This document shows, piece by piece, positions 1 through 8,160 of a stretch of 64,000 nt of DNA. Origin of the DNA: Rhodoblastus acidophilus (GTDB lineage: Bacteria > Pseudomonadota > Alphaproteobacteria > Rhizobiales > Beijerinckiaceae); NCBI RefSeq assembly GCF_009720655.1, contig NZ_WNKS01000003.1, positions 1 to 64,000 on the forward strand, written 5' to 3'. Both the position numbers and the translations under genes were made by a program. The notes under the pieces were generated by a model, which was not told the origin of the DNA, did no database searches, and worked only from the letters and a program-made list of their open reading frames with translations. How positions within the stretch are numbered: the first letter of the stretch is position 1; each line of letters starts with the position of its first letter.

Positions 1-292
1 TGGTCGAGTCGATCATGATGTATTCGAAGTCCGGGTCGTCGGCCATCGCCACGAACAGCCTGTCCCAAACGCCATCCCTCGACCAGCGCGAAAAACGAAC
101 GAACACACTGTTCCAGTTTCCGAAAATTTCTGGAAGATCACGCCAAGGCGAACCCGTTCGCGCCAACCAGAGAACGGCTTCGACAAACAGCCGATTGTCG
201 GCTCCGCTCCGGCCTGGATCGCCCACCTTTCCAGGCAGATGCGGCGCCATCCGAACCCATTGAGAATCTCCCAACACCAAGCGAACCGACAT
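1..292 (-). CDS. IS5-family transposase, N-terminal part (cut by window edge)
   Basis: This frame reads into the window edge and gives about 97 residues of a DDE transposase of the IS5 family (the DUF4096-type N-terminal domain). Visible hallmarks are LPGKVGDPGR, a DNRLFVEAVLWLARTGSPWRDLP stretch broken here into LFVEAVLWLARTG and SPWRDLPE, and the DDPDFEYIMIDST segment carrying the first catalytic Asp. The start is the ATG that follows an in-frame TGA. The rest of the element lies outside the window, so it cannot be judged complete or active. The terminal inverted repeat was not identified with confidence between this start and position 390. Confidence 0.8.
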   Translation of the reverse strand, partial: MSVRLVLGDSQWVRMAPHLPGKVGDPGRSGADNRLFVEAVLWLARTGSPWRDLPEIFGNWNSVFVRFSRWSRDGVWDRLFVAMADDPDFEYIMIDST

Positions 293-396
293 TCATGGCT
301 CCCGACCGAAAAGGGCTTGAATCAGATTTGCGAGTCTGTGGGAATCTCAAATGTCAACGCGCGCTAACCGACGATGCTCTAAGGTCCATTGTCGGC

Positions 397-1197
397 TCAG
401 CACTCGGTCTTGCCGCACTTGCCCATCGCGTCGATCTTCTTCTTCAACTCGTCATAGCCGACCGCGCCGACCACCACTTCGTCGCCGATGACGTAAGACG
501 GCGTGCCGTTGATCGACAGGCCCTCGCCGAGCTTCAACACGCCAGCGAGCTTGTCCTTGATCTCGGGGTCGGCGGCGTCTTTTTGCAGCTTGGCCATGTC
601 GAGCCCGACCTCCTTGGCGGCGGCCAGCGCCTGTTCGCGGCCGATCTTGCCCTTGGTCGTGAGCATTTTCTGGTGGAAGTCCCAGAATTTTTGACCGGAC
701 GCCTGTTTGCGCACGGCGGAGGCGATTTGCGCCGCGTCAACCGAATCGGCGCCGAGCACCGGGAAATCCTTGAGCACGACGCGCAGGTCCGGATTGCCCT
801 TCATCAGCTTGGCAAGGTCGTCCATCGCCCGTTTGCAATAGCCGCAGTTGTAATCGAAGAACTCGACCAGGGTGATCTTGCCGTTGGGATTGCCGACCAC
901 CGCCTGGAAGTCGGAATTGAAAATTTCCTTGCTGGCGTGGGCGATGGCGGCGCGGCGCGCGTCGTTCTCTTCCGCCTTGGCCTTGCGCTCCAGCTCCGCC
1001 GCGACATCGCGCAGGATCTCGGGATGCGTCAGCAGGTAATCCTTCACGATTCCCTCGATTTCGCCCTTCTGCGCCGGCGAAAATTCCGCCGCGCGAACCG
1101 GGAGGGCGAACAGGAGGCCCGCCAACGCGCCGGCGGCAGCCGGCGCGCCCAACAACGCGAGAACTTTGGCGGACGTGAGCTTGCGCGGATGCGACAT
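397..1197 (-). CDS. DsbA-family periplasmic thiol:disulfide oxidoreductase
   Basis: Exported thioredoxin-fold protein of 266 residues. A signal peptide or anchor covers about residues 1-37 (LLGAPAAAGALAGLLFALPV). An alpha-helical segment rich in charged residues follows, as in ScsC/Com1-like proteins, and then the thioredoxin domain with the CGYC active site at C118-C121 and a cis-Pro loop (GTPSYVIG). It should oxidise or isomerise disulfides in periplasmic proteins. Two extra Cys end the protein (GKCGKTEC). The ATG is chosen over a TTG two codons upstream because GGAG lies six bases before it. It stands alone between the IS fragment and a divergent aminotransferase gene. Family is sure, exact substrate unknown. 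Confidence 0.88.
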   Translation of the reverse strand: MSHPRKLTSAKVLALLGAPAAAGALAGLLFALPVRAAEFSPAQKGEIEGIVKDYLLTHPEILRDVAAELERKAKAEENDARRAAIAHASKEIFNSDFQAVVGNPNGKITLVEFFDYNCGYCKRAMDDLAKLMKGNPDLRVVLKDFPVLGADSVDAAQIASAVRKQASGQKFWDFHQKMLTTKGKIGREQALAAAKEVGLDMAKLQKDAADPEIKDKLAGVLKLGEGLSINGTPSYVIGDEVVVGAVGYDELKKKIDAMGKCGKTEC

Positions 1198-1272
1198 GGA
1201 CAACTCCGAAGGAAGGAACTAACGCTCCATAACCTATTCCCGGTCTCGGGTCGAATTGGGTCTTTTCCCGCC

Positions 1273-2424
1273 ATGTCCGAAAGAATACTCACGCCCGCGC
1301 GGCGCGCGGCCATCGCCCCCTTCCTCGCCATGGACGTGATGCGCGAGGCCGCGCAATTGCGTCGCGAGGGCCGCGACATCATCCAGATGGAGGTGGGCGT
1401 GCCCTTCGCCGGGCCGCCGCGCCGCGCCCGCGAGGCCGCCATCGCCGCGCTCGACGGCCGGCCGATCAGCTATACCGACGCGCTGGGCCTGCCTTCGCTG
1501 CGGGCGCGAATCGCCCGACATTATCGGGACGCCTATGGAGTCAGCGTCGAACCCGAGCGCGTCTGCGTGACCACGGGATCGTCGGGCGGGTTTATCATGG
1601 CGTTTTTGGCGCTGTTCGACGCCGGCGCGCGGGTGGCGATCAACTGCCCGTCCTATCCCTGCTACCGCAATATTTTGGGCGCCTTTGACGTCGAGACCGT
1701 GGAGTTGCGCGGCGTGAGCGGCGTCACCCCCGAACAGGTCGAGGCGGCCGACGATGGCCAAAAACTCGACGGCCTGCTGTTGATGAACCCGTCCAATCCG
1801 ACCGGCGCGCTGCAAAGCGACGAGTCGATGCGGGCCATTGCGGCGGTTTGCGAGAAGCGCGGAATCAAATTCATCTCGGACGAGATTTATCACGGACTCA
1901 CCTACGAGCGCCCGGCGCAGACGGCGCTGGCGTGGTCGCGGAACGCGGTGATCGTCAACTCCTTTTCCAAATATTATTGCATGACCGGCTGGCGCGTGGG
2001 CTGGCTGGTCGTGCCGGACGGGTTTTCGCGGGTGATCGAGCGGTTGCAGCAGTCGCTGGCGATCTCGCCGCCGACGCTCGCCCAGATCGCGGCGGAGGCG
2101 GCGTTCGACGCGACCGACGAGCTGGAGGCGGTCAAGGCCGGCTACGCCCGCAACCGCGCGATCTTGCTGGACGCGCTCGGCGGCATGGGTCTTGATCTGG
2201 CCCCCGCCGACGGCGCCTTTTACGTCTATGCCGACATCTCCAGGTTTTCGGAGAATTCGCTCGAATTTTCCAAGGCGCTGCTGGAGCAGGCAGGCGTCGC
2301 CGCGACGCCCGGCGTCGATTTCGATCCGACGCAGGGCCACCGCGCGCTCCGCTTCTCCTATGCCGGCGCGGAGGCCGACATGATCGAAGCGATGCGGCGG
2401 GTCAAGGTTTTCCTCGGGCGCTGA
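1273..2424 (+). CDS. Class I/II pyridoxal-phosphate aminotransferase
   Basis: A 383-residue fold-type I aminotransferase, close to the usual 380-400. Landmarks are the substrate/PLP loop TTGSSGGF, NPSNPTGA, DEIYHGLTY with the PLP-pairing Asp, and the SFSKYYCMTGWRVGW segment whose Lys (about residue 233) forms the Schiff base. The C-terminal Arg motif (ALRFSYA) should bind the substrate carboxylate. This group covers aspartate/alanine-type aminotransferases, and the exact amino donor cannot be read from sequence. The in-frame extension further upstream is antisense to the dsbA-like gene and was rejected. The stop is seven bases from the end of the convergent PLP enzyme gene. Confidence 0.87.
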   Translation: MSERILTPARRAAIAPFLAMDVMREAAQLRREGRDIIQMEVGVPFAGPPRRAREAAIAALDGRPISYTDALGLPSLRARIARHYRDAYGVSVEPERVCVTTGSSGGFIMAFLALFDAGARVAINCPSYPCYRNILGAFDVETVELRGVSGVTPEQVEAADDGQKLDGLLLMNPSNPTGALQSDESMRAIAAVCEKRGIKFISDEIYHGLTYERPAQTALAWSRNAVIVNSFSKYYCMTGWRVGWLVVPDGFSRVIERLQQSLAISPPTLAQIAAEAAFDATDELEAVKAGYARNRAILLDALGGMGLDLAPADGAFYVYADISRFSENSLEFSKALLEQAGVAATPGVDFDPTQGHRALRFSYAGAEADMIEAMRRVKVFLGR

Positions 2425-2431
2425 ACCGTTC

Positions 2432-3883
2432 CTACAGCAGCGCGTCCCACGCCGTGAACAGCTTTTCGAGATTGCCGCGCAGCTTGGCGAAGGCGAAGGT
2501 CTCGCTGCCGACCTGCGCGTAGCGCCAGGCGAAATCGACGATCTGCGGCGCCGACAGGCACAAACGCAGGGCCTCGCGGTCGCCGATGGACACGGTTTGG
2601 CCGAGGTGCAGGCCCTGAAGCCGCAGCGCCCGCAAGACCCTTTCGGCTGCGCCCTTTTCGGCGCCGCGCATGAAAATGGGGATCAGGGTGGGATCGCCGG
2701 CGCTCGCGTCGATTTCGAGGCGGGGCAGGGCGAGAATCTGACGCCGCGTCTCGGCGTGGAAACTGGCCTTGGCCGCCTCGATCAGGGCGGGGTCGAGCGC
2801 GCAAAACGCCTCCAGTTCGGCGAGCGCCGCCTCCCAGCGCAGGCCGAGGCCGGCGTTGCAGCGGGCGCCGAACGGGCCTTCGATGCGCTCGCGCAGCAGC
2901 GGCGGCCAGTCGTGCAGGGCGAAATGATCGGCGAGGCCGTCCGGCCAGGGGATTGTCGCGCCGTCGGCCAGGAACTTTTCAGGGACCAGCAGCGCGCCCG
3001 AAAACGCTGGTCCTCCCAGAAATTTGGAGCCGGAGATCATCACCAGGAAACCGGCTTCGAGGTCGGCGTAAATCTGTTCCGGCGCGCAGCGCAGCTGGCA
3101 GGCGTCCACCACCACCGTCACCTCGCCGGGGTTTTCCTGCATGAGTTTCGTGGCGCAGGCGCGCGAGATGGCGGAGAGCCCGGTTTTCGAGCCGTCGAGC
3201 AGGTGGATGAGCGTATGGGCGCCGCGCGCCCGCGCCACGCGCACCAGCGCGCAGGCTTTCGAATCGATTTCTTCGACCGGGAGAGGGGTTCCGGCGGCGT
3301 CGCGCAGGTGGAGCGTGGCCAGCGTCACGGCGTCGAATCCCTCGAGCGGGAAGCCGGCGCGCGCTTCGCCGAACGGGGCGCTGTTGAGGAAATGGCGGCC
3401 GGCGGCGGCGAGCGGCGCGCCGCGCCCGGTTTCGTCCGGGCCGACCAGGATGTTGACGAGCTTCTGCCCAGGCTGCTTCGCGCGCGCTTGGGCGAGAACC
3501 AGCGCGGCATATTCGGCTTCGGTGCCGGAGGCGCAGAACACCACCTGCGCGGCCGGCGGGGCGAGCAGGTTGAGCAGGCGGCGGCGCAGGTTGGCGAACC
3601 AGTCCTCGGTTTCGCCGGCGAGCAGGACGAAAGGCATGGCTTCCGCCGCCGCGGCCCATCCGCGCGGCGAGATTCCGGAGGCCGTGGAGGAGGAGAACCA
3701 GACGTGCCCCTCCTCGGGGCGCGGTTGCGCGCCATAGCGGTTGCGGCCCTCGCGCGTGAGCGCGATGCGCTCGTCGCCGCCGCTGGCGAGCATCATCGCC
3801 AGCAGCGGCTCGCCGGTTCCTGCGCGAAACAGCGGCGCGAGGTTTTGGGGGCTTGCGGAGGAGCGGACAAGAGGTTGGCTCAT
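2432..3883 (-). CDS. PLP-dependent fold-type I protein, function unknown
   Basis: A 483-residue protein with an aminotransferase/cysteine-desulfurase-like fold. It has a CASGTEAEYAAL cofactor loop, VVVDACQLRC carrying the Asp that pairs with the pyridine nitrogen, and SGSKFLGGPAFSG with the likely PLP Lys. The N-terminus mentions GISPRGWAAAAEAM, resembling other unassigned PLP proteins of this order. I do not recognise a characterised substrate. The start is the ATG of MSQPLVRSS, with CTGGAAG upstream. A longer in-frame extension has no good ribosome site. Convergent with the preceding aminotransferase, so the two need not be in one pathway. Confidence 0.75.
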   Translation of the reverse strand: MSQPLVRSSASPQNLAPLFRAGTGEPLLAMMLASGGDERIALTREGRNRYGAQPRPEEGHVWFSSSTASGISPRGWAAAAEAMPFVLLAGETEDWFANLRRRLLNLLAPPAAQVVFCASGTEAEYAALVLAQARAKQPGQKLVNILVGPDETGRGAPLAAAGRHFLNSAPFGEARAGFPLEGFDAVTLATLHLRDAAGTPLPVEEIDSKACALVRVARARGAHTLIHLLDGSKTGLSAISRACATKLMQENPGEVTVVVDACQLRCAPEQIYADLEAGFLVMISGSKFLGGPAFSGALLVPEKFLADGATIPWPDGLADHFALHDWPPLLRERIEGPFGARCNAGLGLRWEAALAELEAFCALDPALIEAAKASFHAETRRQILALPRLEIDASAGDPTLIPIFMRGAEKGAAERVLRALRLQGLHLGQTVSIGDREALRLCLSAPQIVDFAWRYAQVGSETFAFAKLRGNLEKLFTAWDALL

Positions 3884-4044
3884 GGACTTCCAGCGATCAG
3901 AATTTTGGCGCCTCGAACGAAGCGAGGGCCGTATTTTTTGACGCGAAGCTTGCCCGCAGGCGCCCATGGCGTTCGCCGATGCGAAAATAATTTCCTTTGT
4001 GTTAATGGAGAATCGCTTATCCTCGTTATAGCGAGGAGCGGGTC

Positions 4045-4188
4045 ATGGCGTACCATATGTGCTTAGACCAGGCCAAGGCTTCAAGTAGAGGCCAAGATCA
4101 AGCGCTTCGCGCGATTCCCCTTCATTTGCGTAAGCCTCCGCCGTGCTCTCCCCCGCCAGGGAAGCGCGCGCGAAAACTCTTGACTTGA
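4045..4188 (+). CDS. Possible 47-residue leader ORF before phoH-like gene
   Basis: A short reading frame begins at an ATG with a strong ribosome site (GCGAGGAG seven bases upstream) and ends in a TGA that overlaps the TTGAGGAG ribosome site of the PhoH-like gene. The peptide is basic and Pro/Arg-rich with no recognisable domain. The overlap of its stop with the next ribosome site would allow translational coupling. There is no conservation evidence available here, so it may simply be untranslated leader. Confidence 0.25.
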   Translation: MAYHMCLDQAKASSRGQDQALRAIPLHLRKPPPCSPPPGKRARKLLT

Positions 4189-4199
4189 GGAGACAGCGC

Positions 4200-4940
4200 G
4201 TGGGTAAGCAACTTGCTCGAAAGCGGAGCCGAGGCTCCCGGGTTCAACACAGAGACGCCGAAATCATCGAGTTCAAGGGAACGAAATTCCAGCACGACCG
4301 CAACCCGCCGCCGATCAAAGCTCTTAATCCCACCCAGGCCGAATATTTGGCCGCCCTGAGACATTCTCAACAAATCGTTGTTCTTGGTCCCGCCGGGGCG
4401 GGCAAGACTTTTATCGCCGCCACTTACGCCGCCGATCTGTTCCGCCAGGGCCGCATCCAGAAAATCATCCTCACCCGTCCCAACGTTCCCTGCGGCCGCT
4501 CGCTCGGATTTTTCCCCGGCACGATGCAGGAGAAATTCGCGCCCTGGGCCGTGCCGATCGCCGAGGCGATCAAGGAGCGCATCGGCGAGGGCGCCTTCGA
4601 CATCGCCGTGAAGCGCGGCGACATCGAAATGGTGCCGTTCGAGGTGATGCGCGGACGCACCTGGAAAAACGCCTTTGTCCTGCTCGACGAGGCGCAGAAT
4701 ACGTCCGTCATGGAGATCAAGACGTTTTTGACCCGCATCGGCGAGGACTGCATTTCCGTGGTCAACGGCGACGTCGGCCAGTCCGACATTCGCGAGACCT
4801 CAGGCTTGCGGCGGATGATCGAGTTGATTCGGGACCACGACCTGCCCGTGCCGGTGATCGAGTTCGGCCTGGACGATATCGTCCGCTCCGGCCTGTGCGC
4901 CATGTGGGTGCGGGCGTTCGAGGGCGACGCCCGGGTGTGA
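4200..4940 (+). CDS. PhoH-family P-loop ATPase
   Basis: A 246-residue cytoplasmic ATPase of the PhoH family. The Walker A motif is GPAGAGKT, the Walker B is VLLDEAQN, and the family segment TRPNVPCGRSLGFFPG follows the first strand block. It matches the single-domain PhoH-like proteins that lack a KH or PIN domain. Family members are linked to RNA metabolism, but their substrate is not settled. The start is taken as GTG because TTGAGGAG lies at the right distance. Frames starting up to 57 bases earlier have no such site. Confidence 0.83.
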   Translation: MGKQLARKRSRGSRVQHRDAEIIEFKGTKFQHDRNPPPIKALNPTQAEYLAALRHSQQIVVLGPAGAGKTFIAATYAADLFRQGRIQKIILTRPNVPCGRSLGFFPGTMQEKFAPWAVPIAEAIKERIGEGAFDIAVKRGDIEMVPFEVMRGRTWKNAFVLLDEAQNTSVMEIKTFLTRIGEDCISVVNGDVGQSDIRETSGLRRMIELIRDHDLPVPVIEFGLDDIVRSGLCAMWVRAFEGDARV

Positions 4941-5352
4941 GGCTGGGGCGAGGGCGGGGGGCGCCTCGAACGGCTTGGCCTTTCCGCCGACAGGGTTCGC
5001 GCGATTCTCCTTCCCCTGGGCAAAATGGCCCGGCGCAGACGGTTGCGTCCTGGAACATCGTTCCAAGGTCGCCGCCACGCCGGGTCCGTTCGATTTCTGG
5101 ACACTGGTCCTGGACATTCGGTCAGGCCGCGCTTTGCAATTAATTGCACGCATGCCGAACAGCTCCGCGAAAATCCGTCGCAGCAGCTCGCTGGCGCAAC
5201 GAACGCCGCGCGGATTCGGCCCCCGCCCGCGCATGATCCTTGTTGTTGGCGATCCTGTTCGCGCGCGAAAAAAATTCCAGCATCGGTCGAGCGTTGCCTG
5301 ATCCCCGCCGAGGCGCCAAACTCGGACTCTGCTTGGTTTTTCAGGAGGGCGA
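4941..5352. other. Intergenic region, no gene recognised
   Basis: About 410 bases with no reading frame that has both a ribosome site and normal codon use, no tRNA-like fold and no copy of the dispersed repeats. It must hold the promoter of the downstream membrane protein gene, but no clear -35/-10 pair stands out. Confidence 0.5.
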
Positions 5353-5718
5353 ATGACGACGACCGTTCCCATGATCGCCATTTTCACAGTCTCAACCGTT
5401 CTCGGCGCCTGGTGCCTCATTCTTCTGTTCGAAAAGGCGCGCAAGCCGGTCGTGATCGGTCTGCACCTGCTCGCCGGCTTGGCGGGACTCGAGACCATGA
5501 TCGCCACCATCCATATGAGCGGTCTAGACTCCGATTCCCCCGTTCGAAAATTCGGAATCATGGCGGCGGCCTGGTTCGGCGTGGCGGTGATGTCGGGGCT
5601 GCTGATTCCGCTGGTGTGCAGGGGACGCCCACAAGCCGCCAACTTGATGCTGGTCGTCCATATCGGCAGCGCTACCGTCGGCTTCTGCCTCGCCCTTGCC
5701 TTCGCGGGACAGATCTAG
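5353..5718 (+). CDS. Small integral membrane protein, unknown function
   Basis: A 121-residue protein with four predicted membrane segments, around residues 5-24, 35-55, 67-87 and 98-118, and short loops. The loop between segments 2 and 3 is polar (HMSGLDSDSPVRKFG). The ribosome site AGGAGGG before the ATG is close to ideal, so it is very likely expressed. I do not recognise the family. Its stop codon TAG forms the first bases of a dispersed repeat (R2). Confidence 0.7.
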   Translation: MTTTVPMIAIFTVSTVLGAWCLILLFEKARKPVVIGLHLLAGLAGLETMIATIHMSGLDSDSPVRKFGIMAAAWFGVAVMSGLLIPLVCRGRPQAANLMLVVHIGSATVGFCLALAFAGQI

Positions 5719-5763
5719 AGCATTTCAAGCGAAGCGGATGCCGGTTCGCGTGAAGACAATGCG
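5717..5763. repeat. Dispersed repeat R2, copy 1
   Basis: A short intergenic repeat with the core GCGAAGCGGATGCCGGTTCGCG. Related copies lie near 26.5, 35.8 and 61.4 kb. It starts on the TAG stop of the membrane protein gene. Similar sequences are common between genes in Bradyrhizobium, Methylobacterium and relatives (from memory). Confidence 0.7.
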
Positions 5764-5776
5764 TCAAAACAAGACT

Positions 5777-5819
5777 CTAGAGCTTTTTCATGTTTCCATG
5801 AAACGTGAAAAAGCTCTAG
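5777..5819. repeat. Long inverted repeat (hairpin)
   Basis: A nearly perfect 43-bp palindrome, CTAGAGCTTTTTC paired with GAAAAAGCTCTAG around a GTTTC/GAAAC inner stem. It directly follows repeat R2. In RNA it would form a strong stem, possibly a bidirectional terminator or a decayed mobile element end. Confidence 0.7.
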
Positions 5820-5939
5820 TTTTTTGGCGGAACGGTGCGGCGTCAAAGTCAAAGCGACGCCGTTCCACTCCTCGCGCCAAACGATGCGCCAAATGATGCG
5901 CGTCGCGGCGCTTGATTGTTGTATCGCAATACGATGCTT

Positions 5940-6219
5940 GTCTTGCGCAGGGCAGGGGATTGCGCTTCGTCTTCGTCACGCTGGACGGCAAGGCCTATGC
6001 CGACGCGCATGGAGTCGACCCCGCCTCATGGTCGCCTCTCAGCCGCGACGACAAGGCGGTGCGCGACTCGCGGCGGCGTTGGGCGTGCGCTAAACGTCGA
6101 ACGGCGCGGGCGGCTTCGACCATTCCGCCACCCTGCTCGACGAGGGCGGCGAAATGGTCATGCAGAAGCCGGATATCCAGGTGGACCCGCAGGATTTTGC
6201 GCCGCGGATTCCGCGCTGA
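5940..6219 (+). pseudogene. SCO1/SenC-family copper chaperone, degraded remnant
   Basis: Two consecutive reading frames together resemble the C-terminal half of an SCO1/SenC protein. The first gives LRFVFVTLDGKAYADAHGV then DPASWSPLSRDDKAVRD. A frame change gives LAAALGVR and a stop where family members have Tyr. The last part continues as GGFDHSATLLDEGGEMVMQ, which matches the conserved His region of the family. SCO proteins deliver copper to cytochrome oxidase or related enzymes. No start or CxxxC copper motif survives upstream. The identification rests on pattern memory and needs a database comparison. Confidence 0.5.
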
Positions 6220-6223
6220 TCGT

Positions 6224-6484
6224 TCAGTGATGCCTGTGGCCGTGCTGGAAATGCCTGCGGCAAGCCGGCCTGAGCTGCTTCACGTGCCGCTGCATGCACG
6301 CGGTGATCGCATCGACGTTCGGGATGTGTTGGTTGCACAAGCGCCGCGCGTCGGGTTGGCAGTCGTCCGTCTGCTGACGCCTCGCCGCCTGCTGTTCCCT
6401 CAAGCTCGCGGAGGCCGGAGTGGCAAAGGCGAGCGCCGCGAGCAGCGCGACGCCGAGCTTCAATCCTGAGCTGGTCTTGAGCAT
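6224..6484 (-). CDS. Small periplasmic cysteine-rich repeat protein
   Basis: An 86-residue exported protein. The signal peptide spans residues 1-26 with a likely cut after PASA. The mature part contains one unit of the cysteine-rich repeat seen in GLG1-like proteins: DCQPDARRLC, then ACMQRHVKQLRPAC. It ends in HFQHGHRHH, a potential metal-binding tail. The four Cys probably form two disulfides in the periplasm. Function unknown. It lies between the SCO1 remnant and the napB-like gene on the opposite strand. Confidence 0.7.
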   Translation of the reverse strand: MLKTSSGLKLGVALLAALAFATPASASLREQQAARRQQTDDCQPDARRLCNQHIPNVDAITACMQRHVKQLRPACRRHFQHGHRHH

Positions 6485-6631
6485 CCAAACATCCTTTTCG
6501 AAATATGGTTTTGTCTGTATGACTTGAGCATCGCCGCCGAGTCAATTCGCCGCAGGCGCCTGGCGAGCCTTCATTTGGCCATACCTGCGCCTTACCTCTG
6601 GCTCGCCTGCGCCATGCGCGTGGAGGGCGTC

Positions 6632-6970
6632 ATGTCTGTGAATTTCAAACGCATTTTCCTCGGGGCGACCGCCGTCGCGTTGCTCTTTTCCCTCCCCGCC
6701 GCCGCAGAAGGGGATTCGGACGTCGAGCCCAAGCCGCCGCTTGTTCCGCACGCCACCGCCGACCACAAGATCACCCGCGACCGCAACGATTGCCTGACTT
6801 GCCACCAGGCGCCGGCCAACGAAATGGCGGGGGCGAAGGCGGTTTCCGATTCGCACTACGTGCATCGCAACGGCGAGCGCCTCGAAAAAATTCTGGCCAC
6901 GCGAGCCTTCTGCACCCAGTGCCACACGCCCGCGCCCGACGCCAAGCCGCTTCCGGGGGCGAAGCCATGA
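6632..6970 (+). CDS. napB: NapB-like diheme cytochrome c
   Basis: A 112-residue exported cytochrome. The signal peptide covers about residues 1-26 (ending PAAAEG). Two heme c sites follow, CLTCH at 54-58 and CTQCH at 94-98, spaced as in NapB, the small electron-transfer subunit of periplasmic nitrate reductase. His residues between the sites (HYVHR) and before them could be distal ligands. The start is the ATG behind GTGGAGGG. It overlaps napC by ATGA, so the two are translationally coupled. No napA, napD or napE is present in the window, so the terminal reductase is unknown. Confidence 0.78.
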   Translation: MSVNFKRIFLGATAVALLFSLPAAAEGDSDVEPKPPLVPHATADHKITRDRNDCLTCHQAPANEMAGAKAVSDSHYVHRNGERLEKILATRAFCTQCHTPAPDAKPLPGAKP

Positions 6971-7650
6971 TGGACATGAAGGAGCGCGGCAGGCTCGCCT
7001 GGGCCTGGTTCTGGTCGCCGAACGCGCGCTGGTCGCTGGGCGCCATCGCGCTGGTCTGTTTTGCCGCCGGCATCGTGTTCTGGGGCGGATTCAACACCGC
7101 GCTCGACGTCACCAGCAGCGAAACCTTTTGTATTTCTTGCCACGAGATGAAGAACAACGTCTTCGAGGAGCGGCGCGGCACGATCCACGATTCAAATCGC
7201 TCCGGCGTGCGTGCGACATGCCCCGATTGCCATGTGCCGCACGAATGGGTGTGGAAGGTGAAGCGCAAGATCGAAGCGACGTTCCATGAAGTGCCGCACA
7301 AGATTCTCGGCACGGTGGACACGCCGGAAAAATTCGCCGCGCGTCGGCTCGAAATGGCGCTGCGCGAATGGCGGCGGCTGAAAACCACGGACAGCCGCGA
7401 ATGCCGCAACTGCCATAATTTCGAGCACATGGATTTTACCGTGCAGACCAAGGCGGCGGCGGCGACCCACAAGGAGGGTTTTGCCGCCGGCAAAACCTGC
7501 ATCGACTGCCACAAGGGCATCGCCCACACGCTGCCGGACCATGCGGCGGAGGCTTACAAAATTTTGGAGGACGAACTCGCCGGCAAGGGGCAGGGCGTCG
7601 CGGCCTATCTCAACGGGCTGGAGCAGAAGGCGTCGCCGGCGGCGAAATGA
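6967..7650 (+). CDS. napC: NapC/NirT-type tetraheme cytochrome c
   Basis: A 227-residue membrane-anchored cytochrome. One N-terminal membrane helix (about 24-42) holds it to the inner membrane, and the periplasmic part has four heme sites: CISCH, CPDCH, CRNCH and CIDCH. The SETFCISCHEMKNNVFEE and THKEGFAAGKTCIDCHKGI segments are typical of the NapC/NirT quinol dehydrogenases that feed periplasmic reductases. Three in-frame ATGs occur at the start. The first is chosen because it overlaps the napB stop. Paired with napB alone, it could feed a reductase encoded elsewhere. Confidence 0.88.
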   Translation: MMDMKERGRLAWAWFWSPNARWSLGAIALVCFAAGIVFWGGFNTALDVTSSETFCISCHEMKNNVFEERRGTIHDSNRSGVRATCPDCHVPHEWVWKVKRKIEATFHEVPHKILGTVDTPEKFAARRLEMALREWRRLKTTDSRECRNCHNFEHMDFTVQTKAAAATHKEGFAAGKTCIDCHKGIAHTLPDHAAEAYKILEDELAGKGQGVAAYLNGLEQKASPAAK

Positions 7651-8160
7651 GGCGAAGCGTTGGGCTTGAAGCCGGCGGACGCCAAGGCGGCGATCCCACG
7701 CCAACGCTTGCCGGCCCAGGCGTCTCCCAGAGCATTCGCCAGAGTTCCGTAGTTCTACGCAGTTCTTGGCGCCTTGCGTGAAGTGACGTGAAGTTCGAGC
7801 CGACCTCTGATCGTTGATAATAAAATAAAATAGTGTGACGACGCCGTGATCGCCCGCCTCGTGCGCGCTTTTGAGGCTATGAGTTGCATAGTATTGGATT
7901 CATTGTTTGTTTATTTGTGGATATGATGATTCCGCAATACATATTGCAATGGCGAAAACATAAGAAGGCCGTAACGGCGCTGCGGAATGAATTATTATTC
8001 GGCCTGAACGACTTAAGACATTAGTTGTCTTATTCGGCGGGCCAGTCCAGGAGCGAGGCTGAAATCGTGCGGCGTTGAAAATCGCACGCCGTGCGCGCTT
8101 CGGCTTTCGTCTCGCTGCCCGACTTTGGCCGTCTGCCGCCTGCGTTTGGACGGAGGAGCA
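7651..8160. other. AT-richer intergenic region upstream of the GT4 fusion gene
   Basis: About 510 bases without a supported gene. The stretch around 7800-8040 is clearly richer in A and T than its surroundings and is a likely promoter region for the glycosyltransferase fusion gene. It contains a small perfect hairpin, TAAGACA/TGTCTTA, near 8013-8031. A 9-bp inverted pair (AAGCGTTGG/CCAACGCTT) follows napC and may be part of its transcript end. No terminator with a T-run was seen. Confidence 0.45.
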
